A DNA stretch of 64,000 nt, from NCBI GenBank assembly GCA_049840595.1, contig JASGKO010000023.1, positions 1 to 64,000 of the forward strand, read 5' to 3'. The translations under genes and the position numbers were made by a program. Position 1 is the first letter of the stretch. Each line of letters starts with the position of its first letter. The DNA comes from JASGKO01 sp049840595 (GTDB lineage Bacteria > Verrucomicrobiota > Verrucomicrobiia > Chthoniobacterales > Chthoniobacteraceae). This document shows, one piece after another, positions 51,493 through 60,549 of the stretch. The notes beneath the pieces were generated by a model. It worked only from the letters and a program-made list of their open reading frames with translations, was not told the origin of the DNA and ran no database searches.

Positions 51493-54123
51493 ATGATCCT
51501 TCTCTCCCTGCGTTCCACCCTGTTTGCTTTGCTCGGCGTGCTGTGTCTGGTCCCGTTGCAAAAATCGTCCGCCGCCACTCCAGCCGAGTCCACCCGTTCA
51601 CGGACGATGACGTCGTTGAACAACGGATGGAAATTCGTACTGGGAGATCCCGCCGGAGCGGGGGCCCCTTCGTTCGACGACCACACGTGGGCGGCGGTGG
51701 GCTTGCCGCACTCCTTCAGCCTGCCCTACTTCGGCTCGCCGCAGTTTTACGTGGGCTATGGCTGGTATCGCAAGACCCTGGACCTGCCCGCCTCGCTCAA
51801 GGGGAAGCGGCTGTTTCTGGAATTTGACGGCGTGTTCCAGGTCGCCGAGGTCTTTGTGAATGGAACCCCGGTGGGTCGGCATGAAGGCGGCTACACGGGA
51901 TTCAGCTTCGACATCACCAGCGCGGCCCGCTCCGGCGCCAACACCATTGCGGTGCGGGTAAACAATCTCTGGAACGCGCGGCTCGCTCCCCGCGCGGGCG
52001 AGCACGTCTTTTCCGGCGGCATCTACCGCGATGTGCGGCTCGTCGCCACCGCCCCGCTGCACGTGGCCTGGTATGGCACCTTCATCACCACGCCCCAGGT
52101 TTCGGCGCAATCCGGCACGGTCAAGGTGCAGACGGAAGTGGTGAACGATTCGGCAGAGGCCAAGTCGGTCACCCTGCAATCCACGATTCTGGACCGGACG
52201 GGCCAGGCCGTGGCCACGGTTTCCAGCCGCCAGCCGGTTTCCGCCCACCAGACCGTCACCTTCGACCAGACCTCCGCCCCCATCACCAGTCCGCAACTCT
52301 GGGGACCGGATCATCCTGATTTATATTCCGTTAAAACAACCGTATGGGATGGCCAAACGGTGGTGGATGACTTCCATTCCTCCTTCGGCTTCCGCTCCAT
52401 CAAGTTCACCGCCGATCAGGGCTTCTTCCTCAATGGCGACCACACCTACCTGCACGGCGCGAATGTGCACCAGGACCATGCAGGCTGGGGCGATGCAGTC
52501 GCGGACCGCGGGTTTTTCCGCGACGTGTCACTGGTGAAACAGGCGGGCTTTGATTTCATCCGCGGCTCGCACTACCCGAAGGCCCCGGCCTTCGTGGAGG
52601 CGTGCGACGAGCTGGGCGTGATGCTGTGGTCGGAGAATTGCTTCTGGGGCATCGGCGGCTTCAAGGCCGATGGCTACTGGAACTCCAGCGCCTATCCCCC
52701 GGCGCCCGCCGATCAACCGGCCTTTGAGGCGAGTGTGAAGCAACAGCTTCGCGAGATGATCCGCATTCATCGCAACCATCCCTCGATCATCACGTGGAGC
52801 ATGGGGAACGAGACCTTTTTCACCGAAAAATCCGCGCTGCCAAAACTCCGGACCTTCCTGAGCGAGCTGGTGGCCTACACCCACGAACTCGACCCTACGC
52901 GACCGGCGGCAATCGGTGGCGTGCAGCGCCCGCTGGATGCCAATCGCATCGATACGCTGGGCGATCTCGCGGGCTACAACGGCGACGGGGCCACGCTATC
53001 CATTTTCCAAAAGGCCGGCGTCCCCAGCCTCGTGGGTGAATATGGGAGCACCACCTCGCGGCGCCCCGGCAAATACGAACCGGGCTGGGGTGATCTGGGC
53101 AAGCAGATGGAGGGCGGGCAGCCCAAGGAATTTCCGTGGCGCAGCGGCCAGGCGATCTGGTGCATGTTCGACCATGGCTCGATCGCCGGGAAAAACCTGG
53201 GCACGATGGGAATCGTGGATTACTTCCGCATCCCGAAGCGCGCCTGGTATTGGTACCGTAACAACTATCTGCACATCCCGCCGCCGGAATGGCCGGCCAG
53301 CGGCACGCCCACCGCGTTGAAGCTGAGCGCCGACCGCACGACCCTCCAGCACGCCGACGGCACCGACGATGCGCAGATCCTGGTCACCGTGGTGGATCAG
53401 GCCGGGAAGGCGATCAGCAACTGCCCGCCGGTGAAGCTCGCGGTCGAATCCGGCCCCGGCGAATTTCCCACCGGCCCCGAGATCAATTTTGACCCCAAGT
53501 CCGACATCGCCATCCTCGACGGGCAGGCGGCGATTGAGTTTCGCTCCTACTACGCCGGGAAAACCGTGCTCCGCGCCACCTCGCCCGGGCTGCAGGAGGC
53601 CACGCTCGAAATCACCACCCTCGACGGGTCTCCCTATCTCGCCGGGACCACCCCGGCGGTGGCACCCCGCCCCTACGTGCGGTTCACCACCGCCGTGAGC
53701 GCCAACGCCGCCACCCGTTTCGGCACCAACAATCCCACCCAGGCCAGCAGTGAAGCCAGCGGCCATAACAGCGGCCTCGGCAATGACGACGATGCGCACA
53801 GCGCCTGGCAGGCCGCGCTCTCCGATGCGCATGCCTGGTGGGCCGTGGACCTCGAAAAGCTCGTCGCGGTCAAAAGCGTCACGCTGACCTTCCCTAGCCC
53901 GGGCGAATGGCGCTATCGCATCGAGGCCTCCAACGATGGACGGAGCGGCTGGAAACTGGTTTCCGACCAAACCCGCTCCACGGATAAAACTGCCACGCAG
54001 ACGGTCTCCTCGTCGGGGGAGGTCGCGGGCCGGTTCCTGCGCGTCGTCTTCACCGGCGAGCCGCCGAGCCAGCCTGCCGGGCTCGCGGAAATCGAAGTGA
54101 CCGGCAGCCAGCCAGCCCAGTAA
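51493..54123 (+). CDS. Secreted GH2 glycosidase, shorter paralogue
   Basis: 876 residues, intact. I start at 51493 (MILLSLRSTLFALLGVLCLV, signal peptide) because the longer frame from 51361 would include the operator and promoter. Sugar-binding domain GWKFVLGDPAGAGAPSFDDH, PHSFSLPYFGSPQFYVGYGW; TIM barrel with DFIRGSHYPKAPAFVEAC, HRNHPSIITWSMGNETFF (acid/base Glu) and VPSLVGEYGST (nucleophile Glu). A C-terminal F5/8-type domain ends the chain. The whole length aligns by eye with the first two thirds of the GH2 at 26445, which additionally has LamG, FN3 and a special C-terminus, so the two arose by duplication followed by domain gain. It probably removes beta-linked galactose or a similar sugar. 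Confidence 0.92.
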   Translation: MILLSLRSTLFALLGVLCLVPLQKSSAATPAESTRSRTMTSLNNGWKFVLGDPAGAGAPSFDDHTWAAVGLPHSFSLPYFGSPQFYVGYGWYRKTLDLPASLKGKRLFLEFDGVFQVAEVFVNGTPVGRHEGGYTGFSFDITSAARSGANTIAVRVNNLWNARLAPRAGEHVFSGGIYRDVRLVATAPLHVAWYGTFITTPQVSAQSGTVKVQTEVVNDSAEAKSVTLQSTILDRTGQAVATVSSRQPVSAHQTVTFDQTSAPITSPQLWGPDHPDLYSVKTTVWDGQTVVDDFHSSFGFRSIKFTADQGFFLNGDHTYLHGANVHQDHAGWGDAVADRGFFRDVSLVKQAGFDFIRGSHYPKAPAFVEACDELGVMLWSENCFWGIGGFKADGYWNSSAYPPAPADQPAFEASVKQQLREMIRIHRNHPSIITWSMGNETFFTEKSALPKLRTFLSELVAYTHELDPTRPAAIGGVQRPLDANRIDTLGDLAGYNGDGATLSIFQKAGVPSLVGEYGSTTSRRPGKYEPGWGDLGKQMEGGQPKEFPWRSGQAIWCMFDHGSIAGKNLGTMGIVDYFRIPKRAWYWYRNNYLHIPPPEWPASGTPTALKLSADRTTLQHADGTDDAQILVTVVDQAGKAISNCPPVKLAVESGPGEFPTGPEINFDPKSDIAILDGQAAIEFRSYYAGKTVLRATSPGLQEATLEITTLDGSPYLAGTTPAVAPRPYVRFTTAVSANAATRFGTNNPTQASSEASGHNSGLGNDDDAHSAWQAALSDAHAWWAVDLEKLVAVKSVTLTFPSPGEWRYRIEASNDGRSGWKLVSDQTRSTDKTATQTVSSSGEVAGRFLRVVFTGEPPSQPAGLAEIEVTGSQPAQ

Positions 54124-54235
54124 ACACCGCTCCTAACGGGCGCCCCACCCCGTCGGCACCGCTTTGGAAAAATTCCGCGCAACCCAGCGCGGCGGCCAAG
54201 GTTTATCCCGGCGTGCAAAAACCCGGAGCCCTGCC

Positions 54236-55711
54236 ATGAAAACCCTCTTGTATCCCGGCGCAGTGCTGGCGGCTTTTTTTCTCATCCTCCAGCCCACGCA
54301 CGCCGCCGGAGGCACGGCGAACGTCGTCACCACCTTCTCCGCACCAGCCGGGGTCGCCTTGAACGATGATTTCCAGGTGCAGGCCCGTGCGCCCGGCGGG
54401 CCGTGGCAGGAGGTGCCCACCTATCTGATCAAGGTCCGGGCCGTGCGGGGCGATGATGCCTTGGGCGTGGAGCGGCGCCCGGAAAGCTCGTCCATGGCCA
54501 GTTTCGATTTCTCCGGCACCGCGGAAGTGGCGGTCACCTTCCGGCACGGCCGCATCCACTCCGCGCGGATTCGTCCCCTCTCCTACGGCATCCAGCCGGT
54601 GGTGCAGGGCAACCGGCTCACCTTCCCGCTCACGCAGCCGCGTAATCTCTCCATTGAAATCAACGGCGACCTTTTTCACAACCTGCACCTCTTCGCCAAC
54701 GCCCCTGCGCCCGCGCTGCCCGACCTGAAAGACCCGCACGTGATTTACTTCGGCCCCGGGCTGCACGTGCTCCCGAAGAAGCACCTGGACGTCGCCTCGG
54801 GGCAGACCGTCTATCTCGCCGGGGGCGCGGTCGTGCGCGGAAGCATTCTCATCAACTGGGCCAAAAATGTGCGCGTGCTCGGGCACGGCATTCTGGAGCA
54901 GAGCGGAAAGGGCATGGGGGCGGTGCGGATTTCCCATTCGGCGAACGTGGAAGTCAACGGCCTCATCGGCTCCCAGTTCTTCACCGGCGGCTCGCGGAAC
55001 GTCACGATCCGCAATGTGAAGTGCCTCAGCTACGTCGGCAATGGCGATGGAATGAACGTCTTTTGCAGCCGGGACGTGTTGATTGATGGCGTGTTCAATC
55101 GCAACTCCGACGACTGCTTCACGGTTTACGGAACCCGCGGCGAGTTCAGCGGCAGCGCCAGCCAGATCACGCTCCGCAATTCCACCCTCTGGGCGGATGT
55201 AGCGCACCCCGTGCTCATCGGCACGCATGGCAATGCGAAGAAGCCCGACACACTGGAAAACATCACGGTGTGCAATGTGGACATCCTCGATCACATGGAG
55301 CAGCAACTCGACTACCAAGGCTGCCTTAGCATCAACGTGGGCGACAATAATCTGGTGCGCAACGTGCGCTTTGAGAACATCCGCGTGGAGGATTTCCGCG
55401 AAGGGCAACTCCTCAACCTGCGCGTCTTTTTCAATCGCAAGTATTGCGCCGCCCCGGGCCGCGGGATTGAAAACGTGCTCTTCAAGAACGTCTCCTACCG
55501 GGGCCGCCAGGCCAACCCCTCAATCATCGAAGGCTATGATGACACGCGTAAGATCAGAAATGTCCGCTTTGAAAACCTGTCCATCAACGGCATCCTGATT
55601 TCTGATCACATGAAGAAACCCGGCTGGTTCAAGACCTCCGACCTCGCCCACATCTACGTGGGCGAGCATGTGGAGAAGCTTCAGTTCCAATCCGGCGGCA
55701 ACGCGAATTAA
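54236..55711 (+). CDS. Secreted GH28-like right-handed beta-helix enzyme
   Basis: 491 residues, intact. Start 54236 (MKTLLYPGAVLAAFFLILQP, signal peptide). N-terminal beta domain to about residue 150, then a parallel beta-helix: YLAGGAVVRGSILINWAKNV, VNGLIGSQFFTGGSRNVTIR, NGDGMNVFCSRDVLIDGVFN, RNSDDCFTVYG (adjacent Asp pair) and PVLIGTHGNAKK (His-Gly). These correspond to polygalacturonase (GH28) motifs N-x-D, D-D and H-G, while the R-x-K motif is not evident. Related families with this architecture act on pectins, rhamnogalacturonan or other uronic-acid/galactose chains. It starts 112 bases after the GH2 and converges with the esterase gene; a weak inverted repeat (TAACGC/GCGTTA, near 55,710-55,743) lies between. 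Confidence 0.82.
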   Translation: MKTLLYPGAVLAAFFLILQPTHAAGGTANVVTTFSAPAGVALNDDFQVQARAPGGPWQEVPTYLIKVRAVRGDDALGVERRPESSSMASFDFSGTAEVAVTFRHGRIHSARIRPLSYGIQPVVQGNRLTFPLTQPRNLSIEINGDLFHNLHLFANAPAPALPDLKDPHVIYFGPGLHVLPKKHLDVASGQTVYLAGGAVVRGSILINWAKNVRVLGHGILEQSGKGMGAVRISHSANVEVNGLIGSQFFTGGSRNVTIRNVKCLSYVGNGDGMNVFCSRDVLIDGVFNRNSDDCFTVYGTRGEFSGSASQITLRNSTLWADVAHPVLIGTHGNAKKPDTLENITVCNVDILDHMEQQLDYQGCLSINVGDNNLVRNVRFENIRVEDFREGQLLNLRVFFNRKYCAAPGRGIENVLFKNVSYRGRQANPSIIEGYDDTRKIRNVRFENLSINGILISDHMKKPGWFKTSDLAHIYVGEHVEKLQFQSGGNAN

Positions 55712-55740
55712 CGCGATACCCTCGGGAGAGTGCCAAAGCG

Positions 55741-57403
55741 TTACGGTTGAACCATGTCGAACGTCTGCCCCACCGGCGTCGCCGTCTTTACCTTCGCACC
55801 ATTTGCGCGTCCCCACTGCCAGGCGACGACCGTTACTTTTACCGGATACTTTGCGCGCGGAGGAATAGCCGTCAGTTCCAAGCGGCCATCGACCACTTGC
55901 GCGGGCCCCTGCTGCACGTAATAACTCACCGGCAGCCCGGCATCGGAGGTGGCCAAGAGCTTGATCGGTGCGGCGTCCGCCTTTTGGGCCGGGATTGGCG
56001 GGAAGGTGAGATGCTGCTCCGTTCCCTCGGTATTGGCGTTGATGCGCACCAGCACCTGCTGGATGATGCTCTTGGTACTTCGCATCGCCCGGATGGATGG
56101 CGTAGAGCCAGATATCATGATTTCGCTTGTCGTCCGTTCCGGCATTGCAATCGAAGTGGATCTGAAAGGTATCGGTAGAAAGCTTGATCACCGGCCCCAC
56201 GATTTTTTTGATCACAATCGGCCCGCCTCCGGTCGCATGACCGATGGCACTGCCGCCCGACAACCCACTCCAGCGCGCGGGATTGCCATTGCTCTTCGCA
56301 TCCGGCACTTGCTCCATGAAGGCCGTCTTCAGGTGGAAGGTAATTCCATCCGCATCGGGAATGAAAGGCGGGGTCACTGGCTCGCCGCAGCCTTTTTCCA
56401 CCGGTTGGTCACCGGCAGTCACGCTGAGGAGTTGGGGCAATTTTCCAATCTGATTGGCGCGGAAATGGTGCACGCTCTCCGCCATTTCTCGATCGAAAGC
56501 CCAGAAGGCTTCCGCCGCCTCGCCCTGGTATTGCGCGTAAGGAGCGGGCTGGACAGTGCGAGGCTGGTTAACACTCCACCGCTGCACGAGCCAGCCGTCT
56601 TTGGCATGCACCGGTTTGAGCAAAGGGGCCTGATCCAGCGAAACAGCCGCCGGCAGCCGCGCCGCCACCGCCTTCTGAATGAAGCTGGCGAGGAACTCCA
56701 CCAGATCGTCGTTATAATTGAAATGGCCGCTGCCGGGCTCGGCCAGCATGGCGATCGGGTCATCGGGATGCTCGGCCCGGAACTTCAGCGCCGGGGTAAG
56801 CCGGCCTTCACCCCACTCGTATTCCCCCATTACCATGACGCCGGGAATGCCATCGATATTGTGCGCTCCCCACTCCGCATTGGGGCGGCTGTTGCCGGTG
56901 AGATTCGTTTGCGGCGCATCGCCGTGCACCGAAAGGATCGCGAGGGTGCGCTGGGGATTCCAGGCCGCAAAGTTCCACGGAAAGCTGGCCATCGCCGAGT
57001 GCCCGAGTGGGATGATCGGCGCCGTTTTTAACTCCCGATAGCCGGAATCGCCCGCCAAGGATTGCAACAAGGCATCGAACTTCGCATTGGCCGCCTCGTT
57101 GGTCGCCGCAACCTGCCAGGTCTCAAATGGCGGGGCCACCCAAAGCTCGGCAATCCCCAGCTTGGCCAGCGTGCGCCGCATCGCCGGATGCTCCAGGATC
57201 CCCTGTTCGATCATGTTATTCTGCCCGAAAACAATCGCCCGCACTTGCTTGCAATCATCGGGAATCCACAAGAAGGCGCGCCCTGCATCCACCAGCTCGG
57301 ACCATTGCCAGACCGAGGCCTCCAGCTTGCTGGAGAAACCCGACCACAGCAGAACCGCGCCGGCAAAAATGCTTTTTCCAACCGGGGAGATACGTTTGTT
57401 CAT
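55741..57403 (-). CDS. Putative secreted alpha/beta-hydrolase (esterase-like, one frameshift)
   Basis: About 554 residues. Start 57403 (MNKRISPVGKSIFAGAVLLW) with signal peptide. VWQWSELVDAGRAFLWIPDD opens an alpha/beta-hydrolase-like domain; the nucleophile elbow is PLGHSAMASFPWNFA (G-H-S-x-M), a possible catalytic His is in EPGSGHFNYNDD. A C-terminal beta domain follows after a shift near 56,080, ending with DAGLPVSYYVQQGPAQVVDG and PVKVTVVAWQWG, an immunoglobulin-like pattern. I do not recognise a precise family; similar proteins from Opitutales are annotated as hypothetical hydrolases. It might remove acetyl or other esters from polysaccharide. A degenerate LacI-type operator is about 250 bases upstream. 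Confidence 0.6.
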
Positions 57404-57827
57404 AAAGAATGGGAACCGCTGCATTTCACGAAAGGGGCTTGAGCTGAAAGCACCTTCCTGCCGCAATCTTTCCAAAATGGGCAGCGCAAACGACGCCGAC
57501 TTTGCTTACACAAGAAAGCATCTAGATCGTTTTCACCGAGCATTTTTGAGCGCTGATCAGCCGGATGCGATCCATCATTTAAAAACGAAGGGACGCCTGA
57601 TGAGGTGGCGTGTCACAATTCCTGCCACCAGCAATTCCTCATGAACACGGTTGATCTCGCACCACTTTTTCGAGGAGTTGGAAAAGCGGGTCGTGTCGAA
57701 AACATTCACCGCCCCATGGCGACCGATCCCTATGAGCAGTCTTTTTTTTCGGCGCACAGCGGTAATCCCGTGAGAGATGCCGAGGGCCGGGCGTAGAGCA
57801 ACCGGAAACCGCCTTTTCATCAGAGCT
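57404..57827. other. Spacer with degenerate LacI-type operator (site 7)
   Basis: 424 bases between two minus-strand genes. At 57652-57665 the plus strand reads TGAACACGGTTGAT, 11 of 14 matches to the other sites, in the same orientation relative to the esterase gene, but with no TTG 11 bases beyond. Short open frames on both strands have no recognisable sequence and are not called. Confidence 0.4.
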
Positions 57828-60449
57828 CTACGGCGCCGTGGAAACGAGACCGTGGGTGATGGTGACGGGCTTGGCCTCGACGGTGACGGTCGCGCTTTGC
57901 AGCCCGTCCCGCTTCGCGCTGAGGGTGATTTTTCCCGCCTGCAAGGTGGAGCGGAGGAAGACGCGATTTACCCCGCACTCGGTGTCGAGGTAGGAATTGT
58001 TGATCGAGCCGGGCTTGAACTCATTCACCCCGCCACGCCAGATCGCCGGGCCGTTGAGCGCGAAATCGATCCGCGCCTGATCGGTGGGGCAGACGTTCCC
58101 CTGGGCATCGACCACTTCCACATCGAAGAACGCGACATCAGAGCCATTGGCAAGCAGTCCCTGCGGGCCCACATGCGGTGTCAAGCGAATCGCCGTGGCC
58201 GGACCGGCGGTCTTCAACTGGTGCTGGACGAGCGGCTTCCTGGCGGAGTCGTAACCAACCGCCTTGAGACTGCCCGGAGCGAAGGCGACATCCGCAAAGG
58301 TGTAGATAAAGCCGTCCGTGGGATTGCTCTGCCGACCGAGTGAGTGACCGTTGAGAAACAGTTCCACGCTGGCAACCTTGCTCGCGGCGACATACATCGT
58401 CTTCTTCGTCCCTGCCGGATAGGTCCAATGGCCGATGATATGAAGATCCGGCTTCTGGCCCTGGATCACTCGATCCACGAAATAGACCTGCTTCGGAATG
58501 CGCACCGCATCCACCTTGCCACTGGAGCGGGCCGTTTCGGTATCGGGATTGCGCCCGAGCTGGAGGCTGTCCGCCCAGACAATCGAGGCATAGGCCGACC
58601 AGCGGGCCAGCTTCGAATCGGTAAGACTGATCCGGTGCGACCAGTAGTCGTTGTAGCTCTTCACCTGAGCGAGGGCGAACTGCTCGGAATTCAAGTCGTA
58701 GGTATCGTTCGGCCCTTTTTTGAAGCCAAAGCTGGGCGGCGAATAGTTGTCCCAATAGGTGCGCAGTGACTCCTCGCGGAAAGCTTCGGATTCGATGAAG
58801 GGGGCGAGATCACGCCGCTCGAAGCTGAAGGCGCGGAAAAGCTGCGAGGGCGCGGTGAGCTTGTCCACCCGCGGGTCCTGCGCCAGCATCACGCCGAAAT
58901 ACTCGGCCACGTGCGCATTGGCATCGCTTCCCGCCGTCGGCCCGCCGGAATCCTTATCCGCCGACATGCTGCCGACATCGCCCTGCGCAGTGGTGGGCAG
59001 GGATCGGCACCCCATCGCGCGACCGCCATTCGGGTCCAGTTCCTTGCGCAGCGCCACCATCTGCTGCATGCGGTTGGCGGGAATGCCATTGTTGCCGGCC
59101 TCCCAGAACAGGATGCTCGGGCTGTTGCGCAAATAGACGATGGTACGACGCATCACTTCCACGCGCTGGTTCCACTGCACGGGGTCCTTGGGATTTGCCT
59201 CCTTATCCCCGGCGGGGCAGACTTGCACGAGGCCCACGCGATCGCAGGCGTCTGAATCCTGCTTCGTCGGCGCGGTGTGCATCCAGCGCACGTAGTTGCC
59301 ATTGCAGCCTTTCATCAAAGTCATATCGAAGTCGTAGAGCCAGTCGGGATTCGCCGCGCCGATCGCCGCCCATTCGTCGGTGCTGCGCTGGGCCCAACCG
59401 GTGAGCCAGGTGAATTTATCGTTGATGAAGACACCGCCGGTACTCGCACCACCCTTGAAGTCGGTCTTGCGAAAGCCGGTGATCGTCTTCTCCACATCCA
59501 CCACCTGGCCATCCACGCTGAGGAGGGTGTAAACGCGGTAGAGATTCGGCGTCTCGGGGCTCCACCAGCGCACGTTGGTGAGGGCGCCGGAGGCTTTGGC
59601 GGTGCCGGTCTCGCCATCCACCATATCGAGCGGGTCGCCCTGCAGCTTGGCGACCACATTGCCCGCGGCATCCACCACCACGGCGGAAAAATCCACGGCG
59701 GCCTGATCTCCCGACTGGTTCTTCACCTGCGACTCGATATTGACGGTCGCGGTTTGCTTCTGAACGTCATAGTTCGTGCCGTAAACGTAGGTCCCAGTGG
59801 TGCCCAGGCCGTTCAGCAGCGGCAGGGTCTGGTAAATCTTCGGGAGAATATGCAGGCGGACATTGCGATTGATGCCGCCGAAATTCGGGTTGAAGTCCTT
59901 CGACTCCCATTGAAAGACGACGCCGGTCGCCTCTTCCTTATAGTCCGTCGCATTCGTGATCCAAACGGCGAGCACGTTGTCCTGGTCGCCAAATTGCACC
60001 GCGTCCGTAATGTCGATACCGCAGGCGGTGACCCCGTCTTCATACTTGCCGACCGGCTTCCCGTTGACCCAGAACTTCGCGGCCTGTCGCATGCCTTCGA
60101 ACTCGATCACAACCCGGCTCCCCTGCGCGCTGGCCGGGAGCTTGAAATGCTTCCGATACCACGCTGGCCCCATGTAGAGCGTCTTCTCGCCACCGCGGGT
60201 GATGTATTCGTCGTAGCTGTCCACATCGTTCCACGTGTGCGGGGTGCTCACGGTGGTCCACTTGCGATCGTCGAAATTCGCTGCATCCGCGCCGGGCACA
60301 TCCTGCTTGATGAATTGCCAGCCGGGATTGAAATCATACGTCATTCGACCCGACGCCGGGACGGCATAGGGTGCGGTCGAGGCGGGGTGAACCAATGACA
60401 GCAGGGTCGTGACGAGGAGCAGGCAGCGTATGGGAAGATGGCGAAACAT
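57828..60449 (-). CDS. Secreted GH2-family protein with unusual acid/base motif
   Basis: 873 residues, intact. Start 60449 (MFRHLPIRCLLLVTTLLSLV) with signal peptide; the longer frame upstream is rejected. Domains: sugar-binding (YDFNPGWQFIKQDVPGADAA, VSTPHTWNDVDSYDEY), Ig-like, TIM barrel (CNGNYVRWMHTAPTKQDSD), then Ig-like domains. Where ordinary GH2 enzymes have W-S-x-G-N-E, this one reads ILFWEAGNNGIPANRM, so the Glu after the Asn is absent and a Glu two residues earlier in the motif may take over; HVAEYFGVM may hold the nucleophile. I remember a GH2 subgroup with E-x-G-N in this place, so it may be active with a shifted residue. It is divergent from a XylR-like regulator. Confidence 0.82.
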   Translation of the reverse strand: MFRHLPIRCLLLVTTLLSLVHPASTAPYAVPASGRMTYDFNPGWQFIKQDVPGADAANFDDRKWTTVSTPHTWNDVDSYDEYITRGGEKTLYMGPAWYRKHFKLPASAQGSRVVIEFEGMRQAAKFWVNGKPVGKYEDGVTACGIDITDAVQFGDQDNVLAVWITNATDYKEEATGVVFQWESKDFNPNFGGINRNVRLHILPKIYQTLPLLNGLGTTGTYVYGTNYDVQKQTATVNIESQVKNQSGDQAAVDFSAVVVDAAGNVVAKLQGDPLDMVDGETGTAKASGALTNVRWWSPETPNLYRVYTLLSVDGQVVDVEKTITGFRKTDFKGGASTGGVFINDKFTWLTGWAQRSTDEWAAIGAANPDWLYDFDMTLMKGCNGNYVRWMHTAPTKQDSDACDRVGLVQVCPAGDKEANPKDPVQWNQRVEVMRRTIVYLRNSPSILFWEAGNNGIPANRMQQMVALRKELDPNGGRAMGCRSLPTTAQGDVGSMSADKDSGGPTAGSDANAHVAEYFGVMLAQDPRVDKLTAPSQLFRAFSFERRDLAPFIESEAFREESLRTYWDNYSPPSFGFKKGPNDTYDLNSEQFALAQVKSYNDYWSHRISLTDSKLARWSAYASIVWADSLQLGRNPDTETARSSGKVDAVRIPKQVYFVDRVIQGQKPDLHIIGHWTYPAGTKKTMYVAASKVASVELFLNGHSLGRQSNPTDGFIYTFADVAFAPGSLKAVGYDSARKPLVQHQLKTAGPATAIRLTPHVGPQGLLANGSDVAFFDVEVVDAQGNVCPTDQARIDFALNGPAIWRGGVNEFKPGSINNSYLDTECGVNRVFLRSTLQAGKITLSAKRDGLQSATVTVEAKPVTITHGLVSTAP

Positions 60450-60499
60450 GGGAATGATCAATGGGGCAACGCAATTTGCATTGCGCTGGGAAAACTTTA

Positions 60500-60517
60500 T
60501 GCGAACGCTGGTTCGCA
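60500..60517. promoter_or_regulatory. Palindrome TGCGAAC-N4-GTTCGCA, probable XylR-like operator
   Basis: 7-bp half-sites with a 4-base centre in the 100-base spacer between the divergent GH2 and regulator. A second, weaker symmetric element GCAAT-N4-ATTGC lies at about 60,471-60,485. It differs from the LacI-type operators elsewhere, consistent with separate control by the adjacent regulator. Confidence 0.55.
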
Positions 60518-60549
60518 CAACCCACGGAATACGCAATTCACCCTGCAAA

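Noticed and set aside
57575..57820. Short frames on both strands in the spacer before the esterase
   Set aside because: No recognisable sequence, and the region carries a degenerate operator instead.
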